From: Gammaproteobacteria bacterium
GTDB taxonomy: Bacteria > Pseudomonadota > Gammaproteobacteria > Pseudomonadales > Azotimanducaceae
NCBI GenBank assembly: GCA_026709225.1
Contig: JAPOTJ010000048.1
Span: forward strand, 1 to 64,000
Direction of reading: 5' to 3'
Length of the DNA stretch: 64,000 nt
The notes under the pieces are model-generated. The model was not told the origin of the DNA. It did not search any database and was given only the letters and a program-made list of their open reading frames with translations. Made by a program: the position numbers and the translations under genes. Below are positions 21,369-30,319 of this stretch, piece after piece (the stretch's first letter is position 1; every line of letters starts with the position of its first letter).

Positions 21369-23472
21369 TCGTCAGCCTTGCATTGAGCGGCGCGCCGACG
21401 CTTGCCTGGTGCGTGCTATGCGAGTGCGGAAAATAGAGTTCGTCCGTCAGGTTCTCGATGTTCAGCTGCACGCGAAGGGTCTTGGAGACTTGGTAGTACG
21501 CGCAGGCGTCGAATCGCGTGTAGCTCGGCAGGACGGCGCTGTTCGAGTTGTTGATGAAACTCTCGTCCTGATAGGTGAGGCCGAGGCCGAGCGCAAACTT
21601 CTCTGAGATTTGCAGGCGGTTGTATATGGAGAAGGTGTGCTCCGGCAGCTCGCGCGGTCGTAAGCCTGTGGCGCCTGCTCGATTGACCTGCTCGCCGTCG
21701 AGATAGCTGTAGCCAGCCGAGACAAACCAATTGCGAGCGGCCTGTCCCTTGATCTGCGCTTCGAAGCCGGAGATTTCGGAGTCGATGACATCGAGCGTTG
21801 CGGGGTCGTCGTCTGCGACTTGGGGCGATCTTTGCTCGATCTCAAAGAGCGCGGCGGTGAGGCTGAAGGCGGGTCCAATATCCCATTTCACCCCCGCCTC
21901 CAAGTTCGTAAAAGTGTTCGGTTCGAGCCGGTCGTTCGAGCCATTGATGTTGGCGAACTGTTCGCCGCTTCTCGGCAGGAACGATTCGCTGTAGCTCGCG
22001 TACAACGAGAGATTTTCCTGCGGCTTATAGACGATGCCGAGGCGCGGCGTGACTTGTTCATCTTCTCTGCGTCTTGTTTCGTCTGCCGGAAGGTTGAAGA
22101 CGTCGATATCAAAGCGATCATAGCGGGCACCGACAATCAGGTGCAGGTTGCTTGAGCCCTTAATTTCGTCTTGGATGTAGGCCGAAAACACATCGATGCC
22201 GACTCGCGTGTCGTCGTTAAGGTCTGACGTAAAGCTGTTTGTCGTGGCCATGCCGGCGGCATTGATGCCGTGGCCTGCGTTCAATCGCAGGGGCTTCGCG
22301 ATGGTGAAGATCTCATTGTCGTCAGACGTTGTGTTCCAGAACGAATTGAAGCGATCTTGATCAGAAGATGTGTCGATGACCTCGGCGCCGGCGATGAAGG
22401 TGTGAGAGACCGCCCCGGTCGCCACTTCAGCGATCAGATTTCCCGACAAGATGATGTTCTGACGATCGGTGGTGTCCACATAGCCATCGAGCGTCACCTG
22501 CTCTGGCGAGGCGCTTTGATTGTAGCCGGACGCATAGAAATTCTGATACAGCTTGTCGTAGTCGCCGTAGAACGCGCTGAAATTACCTTTTAGATTCTCG
22601 CTAAAGTCATGCTGCAAGGCGGCGCGAAGCAAATGCGCGGTGATTTCGGTGGTGTTGAGTTCCGGGTCGCCAAAGACAATGTCCTCGAACGCTTCGACAG
22701 GTTCTCCGTCCGCCCCGGTGGGAATGCCGCGATCAATGAAGCGTTGGTGGTCCACATACTCATAAGCGAGGTCGAGCGTCGTGCCCGTTGCGAACTCGAA
22801 TTTGGCGGTGGGGTTGATGCCGATTCGATCACCGTCATAGGCATCGCGGTGATTGTTGAGGCGTTCATAGAATGCATTGATCCGATAGGCCGAGTGGTCG
22901 CCGGTCGAGAAGTTGCTGTCGATCTGCGCGTCAAACTCGCCGAATGTGCCGGCACCCGCAGAGACATCGGTGAACGTCTCGCCGATCACGCCCTTTTTCG
23001 TGACGCGATTGAGAATGCCGCCGGTGCCGCCTCGCCCGAAGAGGAGCGCATTCGGACCGCGCAGGATTTCCACCTGCTCCAAATTGTAGAGCGGACGGTA
23101 GTATTGAACATCGTCGCGTGCGCCGTCAATGAAGAAATCCGCTGTTGATCGCACGCCGCGAAAAACGACGGCGTCGCGGTGGCCTTCGCCTTGAGAGTTA
23201 CTGACCCCTGGCGTGTAGTCAACAATGTCGCCGATGCTCGTGAAGCCTTGCACTGCGATTTGCTCGGCAGTGATGATCGACAGGCTCTGCGGCACTTCAA
23301 GGATGGGGGTGGGGGTTTTGAGCGCGTTGATGCGGTCGGCGTACAAATGCTTGGCAACGACGACGATCTCTTCGAGCGTGGATTCTTGTTGTAAGTCTTG
23401 TTGTTCGGCGTGTGCGAACGGTACGCAGGCGCATAGGAAGAAGAAGCCTGCCGAGAGAAGATATCGATTCAT
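21352..23472 (-). CDS. TonB-dependent siderophore receptor
   Basis: Predicted 706-residue outer-membrane receptor. A signal peptide (MNRYLLSAGFFFLCAC...AHA) is followed by a TonB-box-like LEEIVVVA. The plug has VPQSLSIITAEQI and VEILRGPNALLFGRG, and a beta-barrel ends in RLTITSRF with terminal Phe. The plug motifs place it in the ferrisiderophore (Fiu/FhuA-like) branch; the ligand is unknown. The upstream Fur-box-like sequence supports iron regulation. Confidence 0.93.
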   Translation of the reverse strand: MNRYLLSAGFFFLCACVPFAHAEQQDLQQESTLEEIVVVAKHLYADRINALKTPTPILEVPQSLSIITAEQIAVQGFTSIGDIVDYTPGVSNSQGEGHRDAVVFRGVRSTADFFIDGARDDVQYYRPLYNLEQVEILRGPNALLFGRGGTGGILNRVTKKGVIGETFTDVSAGAGTFGEFDAQIDSNFSTGDHSAYRINAFYERLNNHRDAYDGDRIGINPTAKFEFATGTTLDLAYEYVDHQRFIDRGIPTGADGEPVEAFEDIVFGDPELNTTEITAHLLRAALQHDFSENLKGNFSAFYGDYDKLYQNFYASGYNQSASPEQVTLDGYVDTTDRQNIILSGNLIAEVATGAVSHTFIAGAEVIDTSSDQDRFNSFWNTTSDDNEIFTIAKPLRLNAGHGINAAGMATTNSFTSDLNDDTRVGIDVFSAYIQDEIKGSSNLHLIVGARYDRFDIDVFNLPADETRRREDEQVTPRLGIVYKPQENLSLYASYSESFLPRSGEQFANINGSNDRLEPNTFTNLEAGVKWDIGPAFSLTAALFEIEQRSPQVADDDPATLDVIDSEISGFEAQIKGQAARNWFVSAGYSYLDGEQVNRAGATGLRPRELPEHTFSIYNRLQISEKFALGLGLTYQDESFINNSNSAVLPSYTRFDACAYYQVSKTLRVQLNIENLTDELYFPHSHSTHQASVGAPLNARLTITSRF

Positions 23473-23816
23473 GGGCGGAAACAAACGCAAATGAGAACGA
23501 TTTATATTTGCATCCATTGTGCCCTTTGTCAAGCTGGCAACGGCAGCTGTCTCTTGTTTAACTAGCATTCATGCAAAATCGACTCTTGACACTTTCGCGC
23601 TGCTTCGTGTCCAATTACCCCTGAACGGTGACGTGGCAGGCTGCTGAGGCTACAGTCGCATGGTAGGAGATTTGATACGGAGCGGTTTCGGACAAGGATG
23701 CGCAAAGATTGGTTTTATCTAGATGAGCGGTTCCTCGTGCTGCTGCACCCGCCAACGGCGTGGTACTAGGCGGAGTCGCCTCGGGTGGCTGTTCCGCAAT
23801 ACGGAATCTCAGTCTG
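23473..23816. other. intergenic junction between core segment and first island
   Basis: About 340 bases between the divergent receptor and methyltransferase genes. Beyond the receptor promoter I see no gene, repeat, tRNA or attachment site. The promoter of the methyltransferase operon should be here, but no convincing -35/-10 pair was found. Confidence 0.5.
23488..23532 (-). promoter_or_regulatory. receptor promoter with Fur-box-like sequence
   Basis: On the minus strand TTGACA (23527-23532) stands 17-19 bases before an AT-rich -10 region (about 23503-23509). Overlapping that, TGAGAACGATT (23492-23502 on +) matches the core of the Fur consensus TGATAATCATT at 8 of 11 bases. The position suits iron repression of the receptor gene. 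Confidence 0.5.
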
Positions 23817-24860
23817 ATGTCCTTCCGTTATATCGGTTCGAAGGCCCGTGTCACAAGAGCAATACTTGACCGAGTAGGTGAGCCGGATGGGGGAATCTTT
23901 CATGACGCGTTCTCAGGCACTGGTGTGGTGGCGCGGGCCGCCTCGGAAGCAGGATGGAAAGTTCACGTCAACGATCACCTGATATCCTCGGCCATTATGT
24001 CGCTTGCACGAGTGACATCGTCCGAGCAAGCCGATTTTAGTTTGATTGGAGGATATTCTCAGGCCATCGACGAACTAAATGCAGCGGAACCCGTTAGTGG
24101 ATTCATCTGGCGGGAATACAGCCCGGCATCGGCAAGGCACTGTGATGTCGAACGCATGTACTTCACGGAACATAACGCCAAGAAGATCGATGGCATGCGA
24201 AGGCAGATCGAGCAGTGGCGCAATGACGGCAGCCTCAATGACGCAGAAACGTACGTCTTGATTGCCGATTTGATGGGCGCTGCGAATAGGGTCGCCAACA
24301 CGGCGGGCACCTACGGTTGTTTCCTCTCCAGATGGCAGAAGCAATCACTGGCAAACATTGCGGTTGTTGCGAGGATCCTGCCTCAGCAAGCACCACACGC
24401 CACAATGACCTCGGATGATGTTGCAAAATTACATTACGAGTTAGAGGACACCGTTTACTTTGACCCCCCATACACCAAACGCCAATATGCGGCGTACTAT
24501 CACGTATTAGAGACAATTGCGCTGGGGGATGAGCCGACAATCGGAGGAGTATGTGGGATAAGACCATGGAAGGATAAAGCTTCCGACTATTGCTACAAGG
24601 CGCGAGCTGCTATGGCACTAGAGCGGCTCGTTGAGGGCTGTCGGGCGAGACGCGTATTCCTTTCATACAGTGCCGAAGGGCACGTTTCTCTCGACGTATT
24701 GGCTAGCAAGCTCGAAAATGTCGGAAGAGTGCAGTTGCATGACTTAGACCAAATTGGCCGTTACAGGCCAAACCGCAAGGCGTGCCAAGCTGGCTCCGAG
24801 GTGCAGGAGGTGCTATTTGAAGTGCAAAAATCGGCAAGGCCGTACTGTTTGACGGCGTAG
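23817..24860 (+). CDS. D12-class DNA adenine N6-methyltransferase
   Basis: A 347-residue modification enzyme. FRYIGSKARV at the N-terminus is the D12-class motif X, DAFSGTGVVARAA (30-42) is the SAM loop, and YFDPPYTKRQY (DPPY at 216-219) is the catalytic motif. The ATG at 23817 gives a standard D12 start. It is first in a five-gene + cassette, with the next gene 3 bases away. Codon use is more AT-rich than parB. It probably protects host DNA from the McrBC-like nuclease downstream or forms a type II system with it. Confidence 0.88.
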   Translation: MSFRYIGSKARVTRAILDRVGEPDGGIFHDAFSGTGVVARAASEAGWKVHVNDHLISSAIMSLARVTSSEQADFSLIGGYSQAIDELNAAEPVSGFIWREYSPASARHCDVERMYFTEHNAKKIDGMRRQIEQWRNDGSLNDAETYVLIADLMGAANRVANTAGTYGCFLSRWQKQSLANIAVVARILPQQAPHATMTSDDVAKLHYELEDTVYFDPPYTKRQYAAYYHVLETIALGDEPTIGGVCGIRPWKDKASDYCYKARAAMALERLVEGCRARRVFLSYSAEGHVSLDVLASKLENVGRVQLHDLDQIGRYRPNRKACQAGSEVQEVLFEVQKSARPYCLTA

Positions 24861-24863
24861 AAT

Positions 24864-27083
24864 TTGAAAACGTTCGAAGCACGGAAATTAGCCGCGGTCA
24901 ATTCCGCTATAGCTTCCATCGTTGGTGATGGGAGCGATGCCTCCGAACTCCGAATGCAAGTTTTGGAGGCAGTAGCTGCTCGAATCGGCGGCTTCGGTCT
25001 AGAAGCCTTTCAGTCCCGGTTTGGCGTCGATCCGATAGAAAAACAGGGAGAACTACTAGATCAGGCAAGAGTGGTCTTGCGGTGTATTGATCACACGGGC
25101 ATTCATCCCGCATTATGTTTGAGTGTTTTGGCGCGTGAAGCTCTGGATGCAAGCGTTCGGCGCACGGAGGGTGCATATCACACCGACTTTCGACTGGCAC
25201 AATATTTGGCAGAAGGCATAGGCACGAAACTGAAGCCGGATGCCAAGATTCTGGATCCAGCGTGCGGTGCCGGCATCCTGCTAACAGCTGTTTCCATAGT
25301 AGCTTGCCGTTCTGATCGAGCCAAAACTAGTGACTGGCTTCGGCACTCGATATATGCAGCGGATTTGTCTCCGATCGCTTTGCGCGGGACATTGCTCTCT
25401 CTTTCAGCATTGACGGACGACATCGACTCACTTGAGGCGATGCGACAAAAATGGCGAATCCAAGACAGCTTGTTGGCAGAGGATGAAGTCTGGCATTCCA
25501 TGGCGCACGACGGGTTCGATGCATTTATAGCCAACCCTCCTTGGGAGAAGGTAAAGCTCACCCGTCACGAGTTCATCAAGGCGAACGGTAGCGAGCGTCA
25601 CTATGGATCAAGCTACTCAGATGAAGGATTGGCGGGATACGACATCGCGAGGGCACGAAAGGCGAACCTAGCTGCAAATTTAGTTATAAAATACCCGAGC
25701 CTAATTGGCGGTGAGCCTGATTTCTACGTCGCGTTTGCGGATATGGCGCTGAAGCTAACCCGCTTCGGTGGAATCGGCGCTTTGATCGTTCCAGGAGGGC
25801 TGATACGGTCGAAAAATACCCAGAGTCTTCGGCGCAAGCTTATCGAAAATTCCAAGGAATTAAGTTTTACAATCATGTCGAATAAAGCGAGGCATTTCGC
25901 CATCGATACGAGATTCAAGTTCCTATTGGTTAACTATACCAAGGCCGACGCAGGCGTAAAAAAAGTTCACCGAATCGGAATGATGCATGCCCATACTAGC
26001 GACGACCGTATCATGGCTAGCAGTAAAACCAACATTCCTTTACGTGCGCTTAGGGAGCTCCGGCCTGACCTGACATTGCCAGAAGTGAGAACGGCTTCGG
26101 AATGGCGCTTGTTTGAACGAATGCAATGTCGTAGCATAACTGACTTAGCTGACCCGCTTCCTTGTAAAGCGGCGTTCTGTCGGGAAGTCGATATGACTCG
26201 TGATAGACCCCACTTTGTGAGGGAGCCACAGCCCGACTACCTGCCGTTAGTCGAAGGGCGCATGGTTCATTTGCATAGGTTGGGATGCAAGGCTTACGCT
26301 TTTGGCGAGGGGCGAAGTGCTCGATGGCGAAGTTGCCCCCCCGGCCGAAGTGTGATTAGGCCGCAATTCTGGGTATGGAAGGATGCCCTATCTCCTCAGG
26401 CTGCTGAGCGGGTCCGGCGAACTAGAGTGGGCTTCTGCGATATAACTGGACAAACGAACGAGCGTTCAATGATGGCAGCCATAATTCCGCCAGGCTTGGT
26501 CTGCGGCAATAAAGTGCCCACTGTTGAATTTCCCAACGACCGCTCGGAAGAACGTCTACTGCTGTGGCTCGCAGTCGTAAACTCGCTACCGTTCGACTGG
26601 CTCATCCGGCGCGTTGTGACGACTACAGTAAATTACTTCGTACTTTCATCAGTTCGACTGCCTTCGCTTGATATGGGTAGCTCGCCAGCCCGGCGGCTTG
26701 TTGAGATCGCCCGACGGCTTAAGGACCTCGATTCTAAAGGTGATGTTAGTCTGGCGGACTGCTGGCATACTGCGAGCCTGCGTGCAGAAGCGGACGTGAT
26801 CGTTGCGAGTGCGTACGGGTGTAACGAAGATGACCTGTGGATGATAATCGACGACTTCCCGTTGCTCGACCGTGAGCAGCCGTCGTTGCCAGAATCCTCG
26901 AAGTCGACTGTGACAGCAGATATGCTCATCAGTACATGGAGACACCAAAAAAAGTGCCCGGGAGGCGATTCGTTTCGAAGATTGCGAGAAGCTGAAAAAC
27001 TGGGTGCAGTTCCGTACCTAAGCTCAGAATTTTCGAGAGGGAGCTTGGGAACCTTTAGCAAGATAGGGAGGTGCCCGGGATGA
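24864..27083 (+). CDS. large adenine-specific DNA methyltransferase (Eco57I/Alw26I-like)
   Basis: 739 residues from a TTG start. The catalytic part has LDPACGAGILLTA (motif I, 130-142) and FIANPPWEKVKL (NPPW at 224-227), with an N-terminal helical region. The long C-terminal half (about 400-740) has no motif I recognise and probably holds target recognition. The arrangement resembles methyltransferases of Alw26I/Eco31I-type systems. No PD-(D/E)XK nuclease is evident inside it. The stop overlaps the next start as ATGA. Confidence 0.85.
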   Translation: MKTFEARKLAAVNSAIASIVGDGSDASELRMQVLEAVAARIGGFGLEAFQSRFGVDPIEKQGELLDQARVVLRCIDHTGIHPALCLSVLAREALDASVRRTEGAYHTDFRLAQYLAEGIGTKLKPDAKILDPACGAGILLTAVSIVACRSDRAKTSDWLRHSIYAADLSPIALRGTLLSLSALTDDIDSLEAMRQKWRIQDSLLAEDEVWHSMAHDGFDAFIANPPWEKVKLTRHEFIKANGSERHYGSSYSDEGLAGYDIARARKANLAANLVIKYPSLIGGEPDFYVAFADMALKLTRFGGIGALIVPGGLIRSKNTQSLRRKLIENSKELSFTIMSNKARHFAIDTRFKFLLVNYTKADAGVKKVHRIGMMHAHTSDDRIMASSKTNIPLRALRELRPDLTLPEVRTASEWRLFERMQCRSITDLADPLPCKAAFCREVDMTRDRPHFVREPQPDYLPLVEGRMVHLHRLGCKAYAFGEGRSARWRSCPPGRSVIRPQFWVWKDALSPQAAERVRRTRVGFCDITGQTNERSMMAAIIPPGLVCGNKVPTVEFPNDRSEERLLLWLAVVNSLPFDWLIRRVVTTTVNYFVLSSVRLPSLDMGSSPARRLVEIARRLKDLDSKGDVSLADCWHTASLRAEADVIVASAYGCNEDDLWMIIDDFPLLDREQPSLPESSKSTVTADMLISTWRHQKKCPGGDSFRRLREAEKLGAVPYLSSEFSRGSLGTFSKIGRCPG

Positions 27084-27631
27084 GTAGCGGTTCACAAGTA
27101 ATGCGTGTCGTTTTCCAGATATTGAAGCCTGGTGACCGTCTAAAAATGAGTGCAGTTTCGAACGTTTCGCAGACAGGAGGGGGTGCCCGGGATCTACGAT
27201 TCCGTCCCGAAAACGCGTTTCTGCCAGTCTTCAAAAGAATGCTTCCCGAGATAGTCTTGGAAACCCGGAGAGCCTCACTGATTGAGACCTATAGCGGAAC
27301 AGTCTATTGGGAAGCGTCAGGGCAAGAGCACTCGCGGAAAATGAAGGTATGGCCAGCCACTGAGGCAAGGCGAGACGAATGCCGCATTGGAGGAGTCAAC
27401 CACTTTGATTTTTCTGGGCTGGTAAAAGACGACCCGGCTGGTCGGAGATCTATATTTATGCTATTTCAACTGCGTAGTGGCGTCGTTCGGGTTCACTTCA
27501 CAACGGAGACCAGTTTGAGGTCAGAAAGCTGGAACTCGACCATCAAGAGCTTCGCCAATTATTGGATGAAAACGCAACACCGGTCGGCATTTCTGGATCT
27601 TGAGACAAATGAGAGATTCCCCGATGATTAA
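27080..27631 (+). CDS. unknown protein between methyltransferase and McrB-like gene
   Basis: 183 residues, not recognised. The ATG at 27080 follows GGGAGG and overlaps the previous stop; its own stop overlaps the mcrB-like start. It has a basic N-terminal half and a C-terminal segment SIFMLFQLRSGVVRVHF likely to be beta structure. The McrB-like protein downstream lacks the N-terminal DNA-recognition domain usual in McrB, so this protein may supply DNA binding in trans; that is inference from position only. Confidence 0.75.
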   Translation: MSSGSQVMRVVFQILKPGDRLKMSAVSNVSQTGGGARDLRFRPENAFLPVFKRMLPEIVLETRRASLIETYSGTVYWEASGQEHSRKMKVWPATEARRDECRIGGVNHFDFSGLVKDDPAGRRSIFMLFQLRSGVVRVHFTTETSLRSESWNSTIKSFANYWMKTQHRSAFLDLETNERFPDD

Positions 27632-28754
27632 TGCCAGTGAGATTTTGGCGCTTCTGGCTGAGCAGCGTAATGTTGTGGTGGCCGGACCGCCTGGAACTGG
27701 CAAGTCGATGCTCTTGGGGGAGGTGGCAGCCCTATTCGAAAGCCAGGCAGGGGAAAGCGCTCCTGAATACAGTGCGGAAGCGTCTGTACCTATTCCGGCC
27801 CTAACAGGTGCTCGCCTCGCGAAGACGATAGGCAAAGTTGGGAACAGACGAGTTTTTCGTTCTGTGCTGCATCAGTCGAGCAAGTATCGCGAGTTTCTAA
27901 CCGGAATGATGCCAGACGCACGGGCGGAAGCTGCGCCGGGAAAGTTCCGTGTGACGGAAGGTATACTCTACAAAGCAAGCGAATTCGCTAAGCGTGCTGA
28001 CCATGCGGCACTGGTGATCATCGACGAAATCAACCGCGGTCCAGCGGTACAGGTCTTTGGAGGCTCAATCGTCGCAATGGAGGGGGATAAGCGTCTCGGA
28101 CCGGGCGGCAAGCGGAGACCATCGACACAGTATTTCGAACTCTTGGATCCTAACACTGGGGACTTGATTGAGTACGCGTTTCCAGAGTCGCTATATCTCT
28201 TAGCAGCCATGAACCAAGCGGACGTATCGGTGGAGCCGCTGGACGTGGCGTTCTTACGGCGTTGGGCGCCTCTTACGCTGGAACCGTCTTCCTCAGTGCT
28301 GAGGGAGTATTTCGGGATTGGTGCTGACGAAGGTGATTTGCTTCCAGAATCACCGTTATCGCGAGAACATGTTCTGCAAGCGACTGTTAGAGCTTTTGAT
28401 GCAGTGAATAAACGTATCGCGCTAGGTCGGGGACCCCAGTTCCAGATAGGGCACGGAATGCTAATGCCACCTGGAGGAATGCCGTCTGACTTGACAAGTG
28501 TTCTGAGTGCACTGGTAGCAGTGTGGAAGGTGTTGAAGAATCACATTGACGAAGTGTTTTTCGGTGATGTTCGTGGCGTGGCAGTTGTGCTTAACGCAAG
28601 CTTGGGGATCCCCGAGAATCCCTACTCGCTCGCGGAGAGGTCGTTTGGTGATGCGCCCAAGGCAGAAATCGAGGGACCAGTCTCGGTCGGTCCCGATGAG
28701 ATTTATGGCCTGATGCGAGCACTGGCTACTTCGGAACTGCCGATAGATGTCTGA
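27624..28754 (+). CDS. McrB-like AAA+ NTPase
   Basis: 376 residues, consisting of little more than the AAA+ motor. Walker A GPPGTGKS (21-28), Walker B VIIDEINRG (131-139), the McrB-type sensor region AAMNQAD (194-200; E. coli McrB has NTAD) and arginine residues LRRW (211-214). Unlike E. coli McrB there is no room for an N-terminal methyl-DNA-binding domain before the Walker A. ATG 27624 overlaps the upstream stop; ATG 27609 is an alternative. It overlaps the mcrC-like gene by 8 bases. Confidence 0.88.
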   Translation: MINASEILALLAEQRNVVVAGPPGTGKSMLLGEVAALFESQAGESAPEYSAEASVPIPALTGARLAKTIGKVGNRRVFRSVLHQSSKYREFLTGMMPDARAEAAPGKFRVTEGILYKASEFAKRADHAALVIIDEINRGPAVQVFGGSIVAMEGDKRLGPGGKRRPSTQYFELLDPNTGDLIEYAFPESLYLLAAMNQADVSVEPLDVAFLRRWAPLTLEPSSSVLREYFGIGADEGDLLPESPLSREHVLQATVRAFDAVNKRIALGRGPQFQIGHGMLMPPGGMPSDLTSVLSALVAVWKVLKNHIDEVFFGDVRGVAVVLNASLGIPENPYSLAERSFGDAPKAEIEGPVSVGPDEIYGLMRALATSELPIDV

Positions 28755-30048
28755 GTGGCAGCGCTACAGTGCGGTCGAATATTCGCGTCCGGCCGCACTC
28801 GCTGAGGAGATTTCAGGCCGCTCTCAAATACCAATCGGTCGTGCGAATAAGCTGCTTAGCGATTCGGCGGAACGTATACGTCGTCTCCTCGGTCTTGAAA
28901 CTGATCCAGTCTGCCGAATGGATGGTGGGGTTCAATTTCAAAACGTCGCCGGTATTGTGCTCGTAGCACCTCGGATCGAGTTGGAGATCGCACCAAAATT
29001 CCTCGGTGACGCGCCCGGCTGGCGTGAAGACTTTTTCTTACTTGCCACACTCTCATCTCATGGCCGACTGCTCGACAGAGACGGGCTAAATTCAGCCGCA
29101 CGTAGAACATCCAATCTCGCGACCTTGATTGCACGTAGCTTTCTAGAGATGTGCAGCCAAAATAGTCGCCGCCCTATTCGTTCCTACCATCGATTGCCGC
29201 ACACAGGACTTTCGCTTGAAGGTGAATTTGACCCGGAAGAGTTGACATTTCCCAGCGAGGATGGCTTCGAACAGGAAGTGACGACGTTTACCAGCACGAA
29301 CTCCTACAATGCGGTGCTTCGTGCTGCAGCATTAAGACTTTTCGGCATAGTTGCAGATGCGGATATGCGTGCCCGGCTTGAACGAATAATCCAGAGCCTG
29401 CCTCGACAGGCGATCCCAGTCCGTCTAAACGAACGGCGACTTCCGAGTCGTGCATGGCTATGGCAGCCAGCCTACGATCTCGCTGTCGACATACTGCGAG
29501 GATTTGGCGGGACGTTCGATCCAAAAAACCTGACCGCACCAGGATACATAGTAAGCACTTGGCAAACTTGGGAAGACCTTGTGTCGATAGCACTCCGATT
29601 GAGTTTCGGTGCTAGAAACGTTCATGTGAAATCTCGACATCGACTTGGCTCAAAAGTTGTTGGGAATGTAACCTCTGTGGTGAATGTCACGCCGGACTAT
29701 GTGATAGCCATCGATACCGACTACGGGCGGCGAGCCGTGGTGGTAGATGCTAAATACAAAGGCAGCGTTGATCGGGGGTCGCGAACGGTATCAAGTAGCG
29801 ACACCTATGAAGCGCTCGCTTTCTCCAGAGCCACGGGCGCGAACGAAGTTGTTCTGGTGTATCCAACAACGATTGGGAGCCGTGCGAGAGCACTAGGTTT
29901 CGTGGGATCTGCAAGCGAGTTTGCGAACATTGAGGTGGGGAGCACTCGCATCCGTGCAGTCGAAGTCGGGGTCCGGGGCGTGGCGGCGGCTCAAGGATTG
30001 CGGCGGTTCGCGGGGTCTCTGCGGTCGGCAATTGTCAGTGCGTCGTAG
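28747..30048 (+). CDS. McrC-like restriction subunit
   Basis: 433 residues with the McrC layout: an N-terminal region that should contact the McrB ring and a C-terminal nuclease. The PD-(D/E)XK signature is readable as TPDYVIAID (PD at 316-317) followed by VVVDAKYKG (D-A-K at 334-336). It ends the five-gene cassette. With the McrB-like motor it should form a nucleotide-dependent endonuclease; whether it cuts modified or unmodified DNA is open because two methyltransferases share the operon. Confidence 0.88.
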   Translation: MSEWQRYSAVEYSRPAALAEEISGRSQIPIGRANKLLSDSAERIRRLLGLETDPVCRMDGGVQFQNVAGIVLVAPRIELEIAPKFLGDAPGWREDFFLLATLSSHGRLLDRDGLNSAARRTSNLATLIARSFLEMCSQNSRRPIRSYHRLPHTGLSLEGEFDPEELTFPSEDGFEQEVTTFTSTNSYNAVLRAAALRLFGIVADADMRARLERIIQSLPRQAIPVRLNERRLPSRAWLWQPAYDLAVDILRGFGGTFDPKNLTAPGYIVSTWQTWEDLVSIALRLSFGARNVHVKSRHRLGSKVVGNVTSVVNVTPDYVIAIDTDYGRRAVVVDAKYKGSVDRGSRTVSSSDTYEALAFSRATGANEVVLVYPTTIGSRARALGFVGSASEFANIEVGSTRIRAVEVGVRGVAAAQGLRRFAGSLRSAIVSAS

Positions 30049-30319
30049 GATGTTGCGTGGACAGGGTTTTGGGAGAGGCTATTGGACAGTAGCGCGCGAA
30101 TCTGCGGAGATTCAACATCGGGCACAAGTACGGTCAGCCTAACACGTAGCGTCCGGCGACAAACAACGCATGCGGAGCGTGTTCCTTCTTGGAAGAGAGG
30201 TTCTGGGTGGGAGCAATGATGGAGCTGTTCTAGAGGAGGAAGAGCTTGGCGAAGAATCGGAAAGCTAGCGCCAGGCCGCTCGAAGATGCTGGCAGGAAAG
30301 CTGTGCACGCGACCCATTC
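30049..30319. other. non-coding stretch between mcrC-like gene and IS element
   Basis: About 270 bases with no supported gene apart from the read-through tail of the transposase frame down to 30265. The final TTC (30317-30319) is the left copy of the IS target duplication. Confidence 0.5.
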
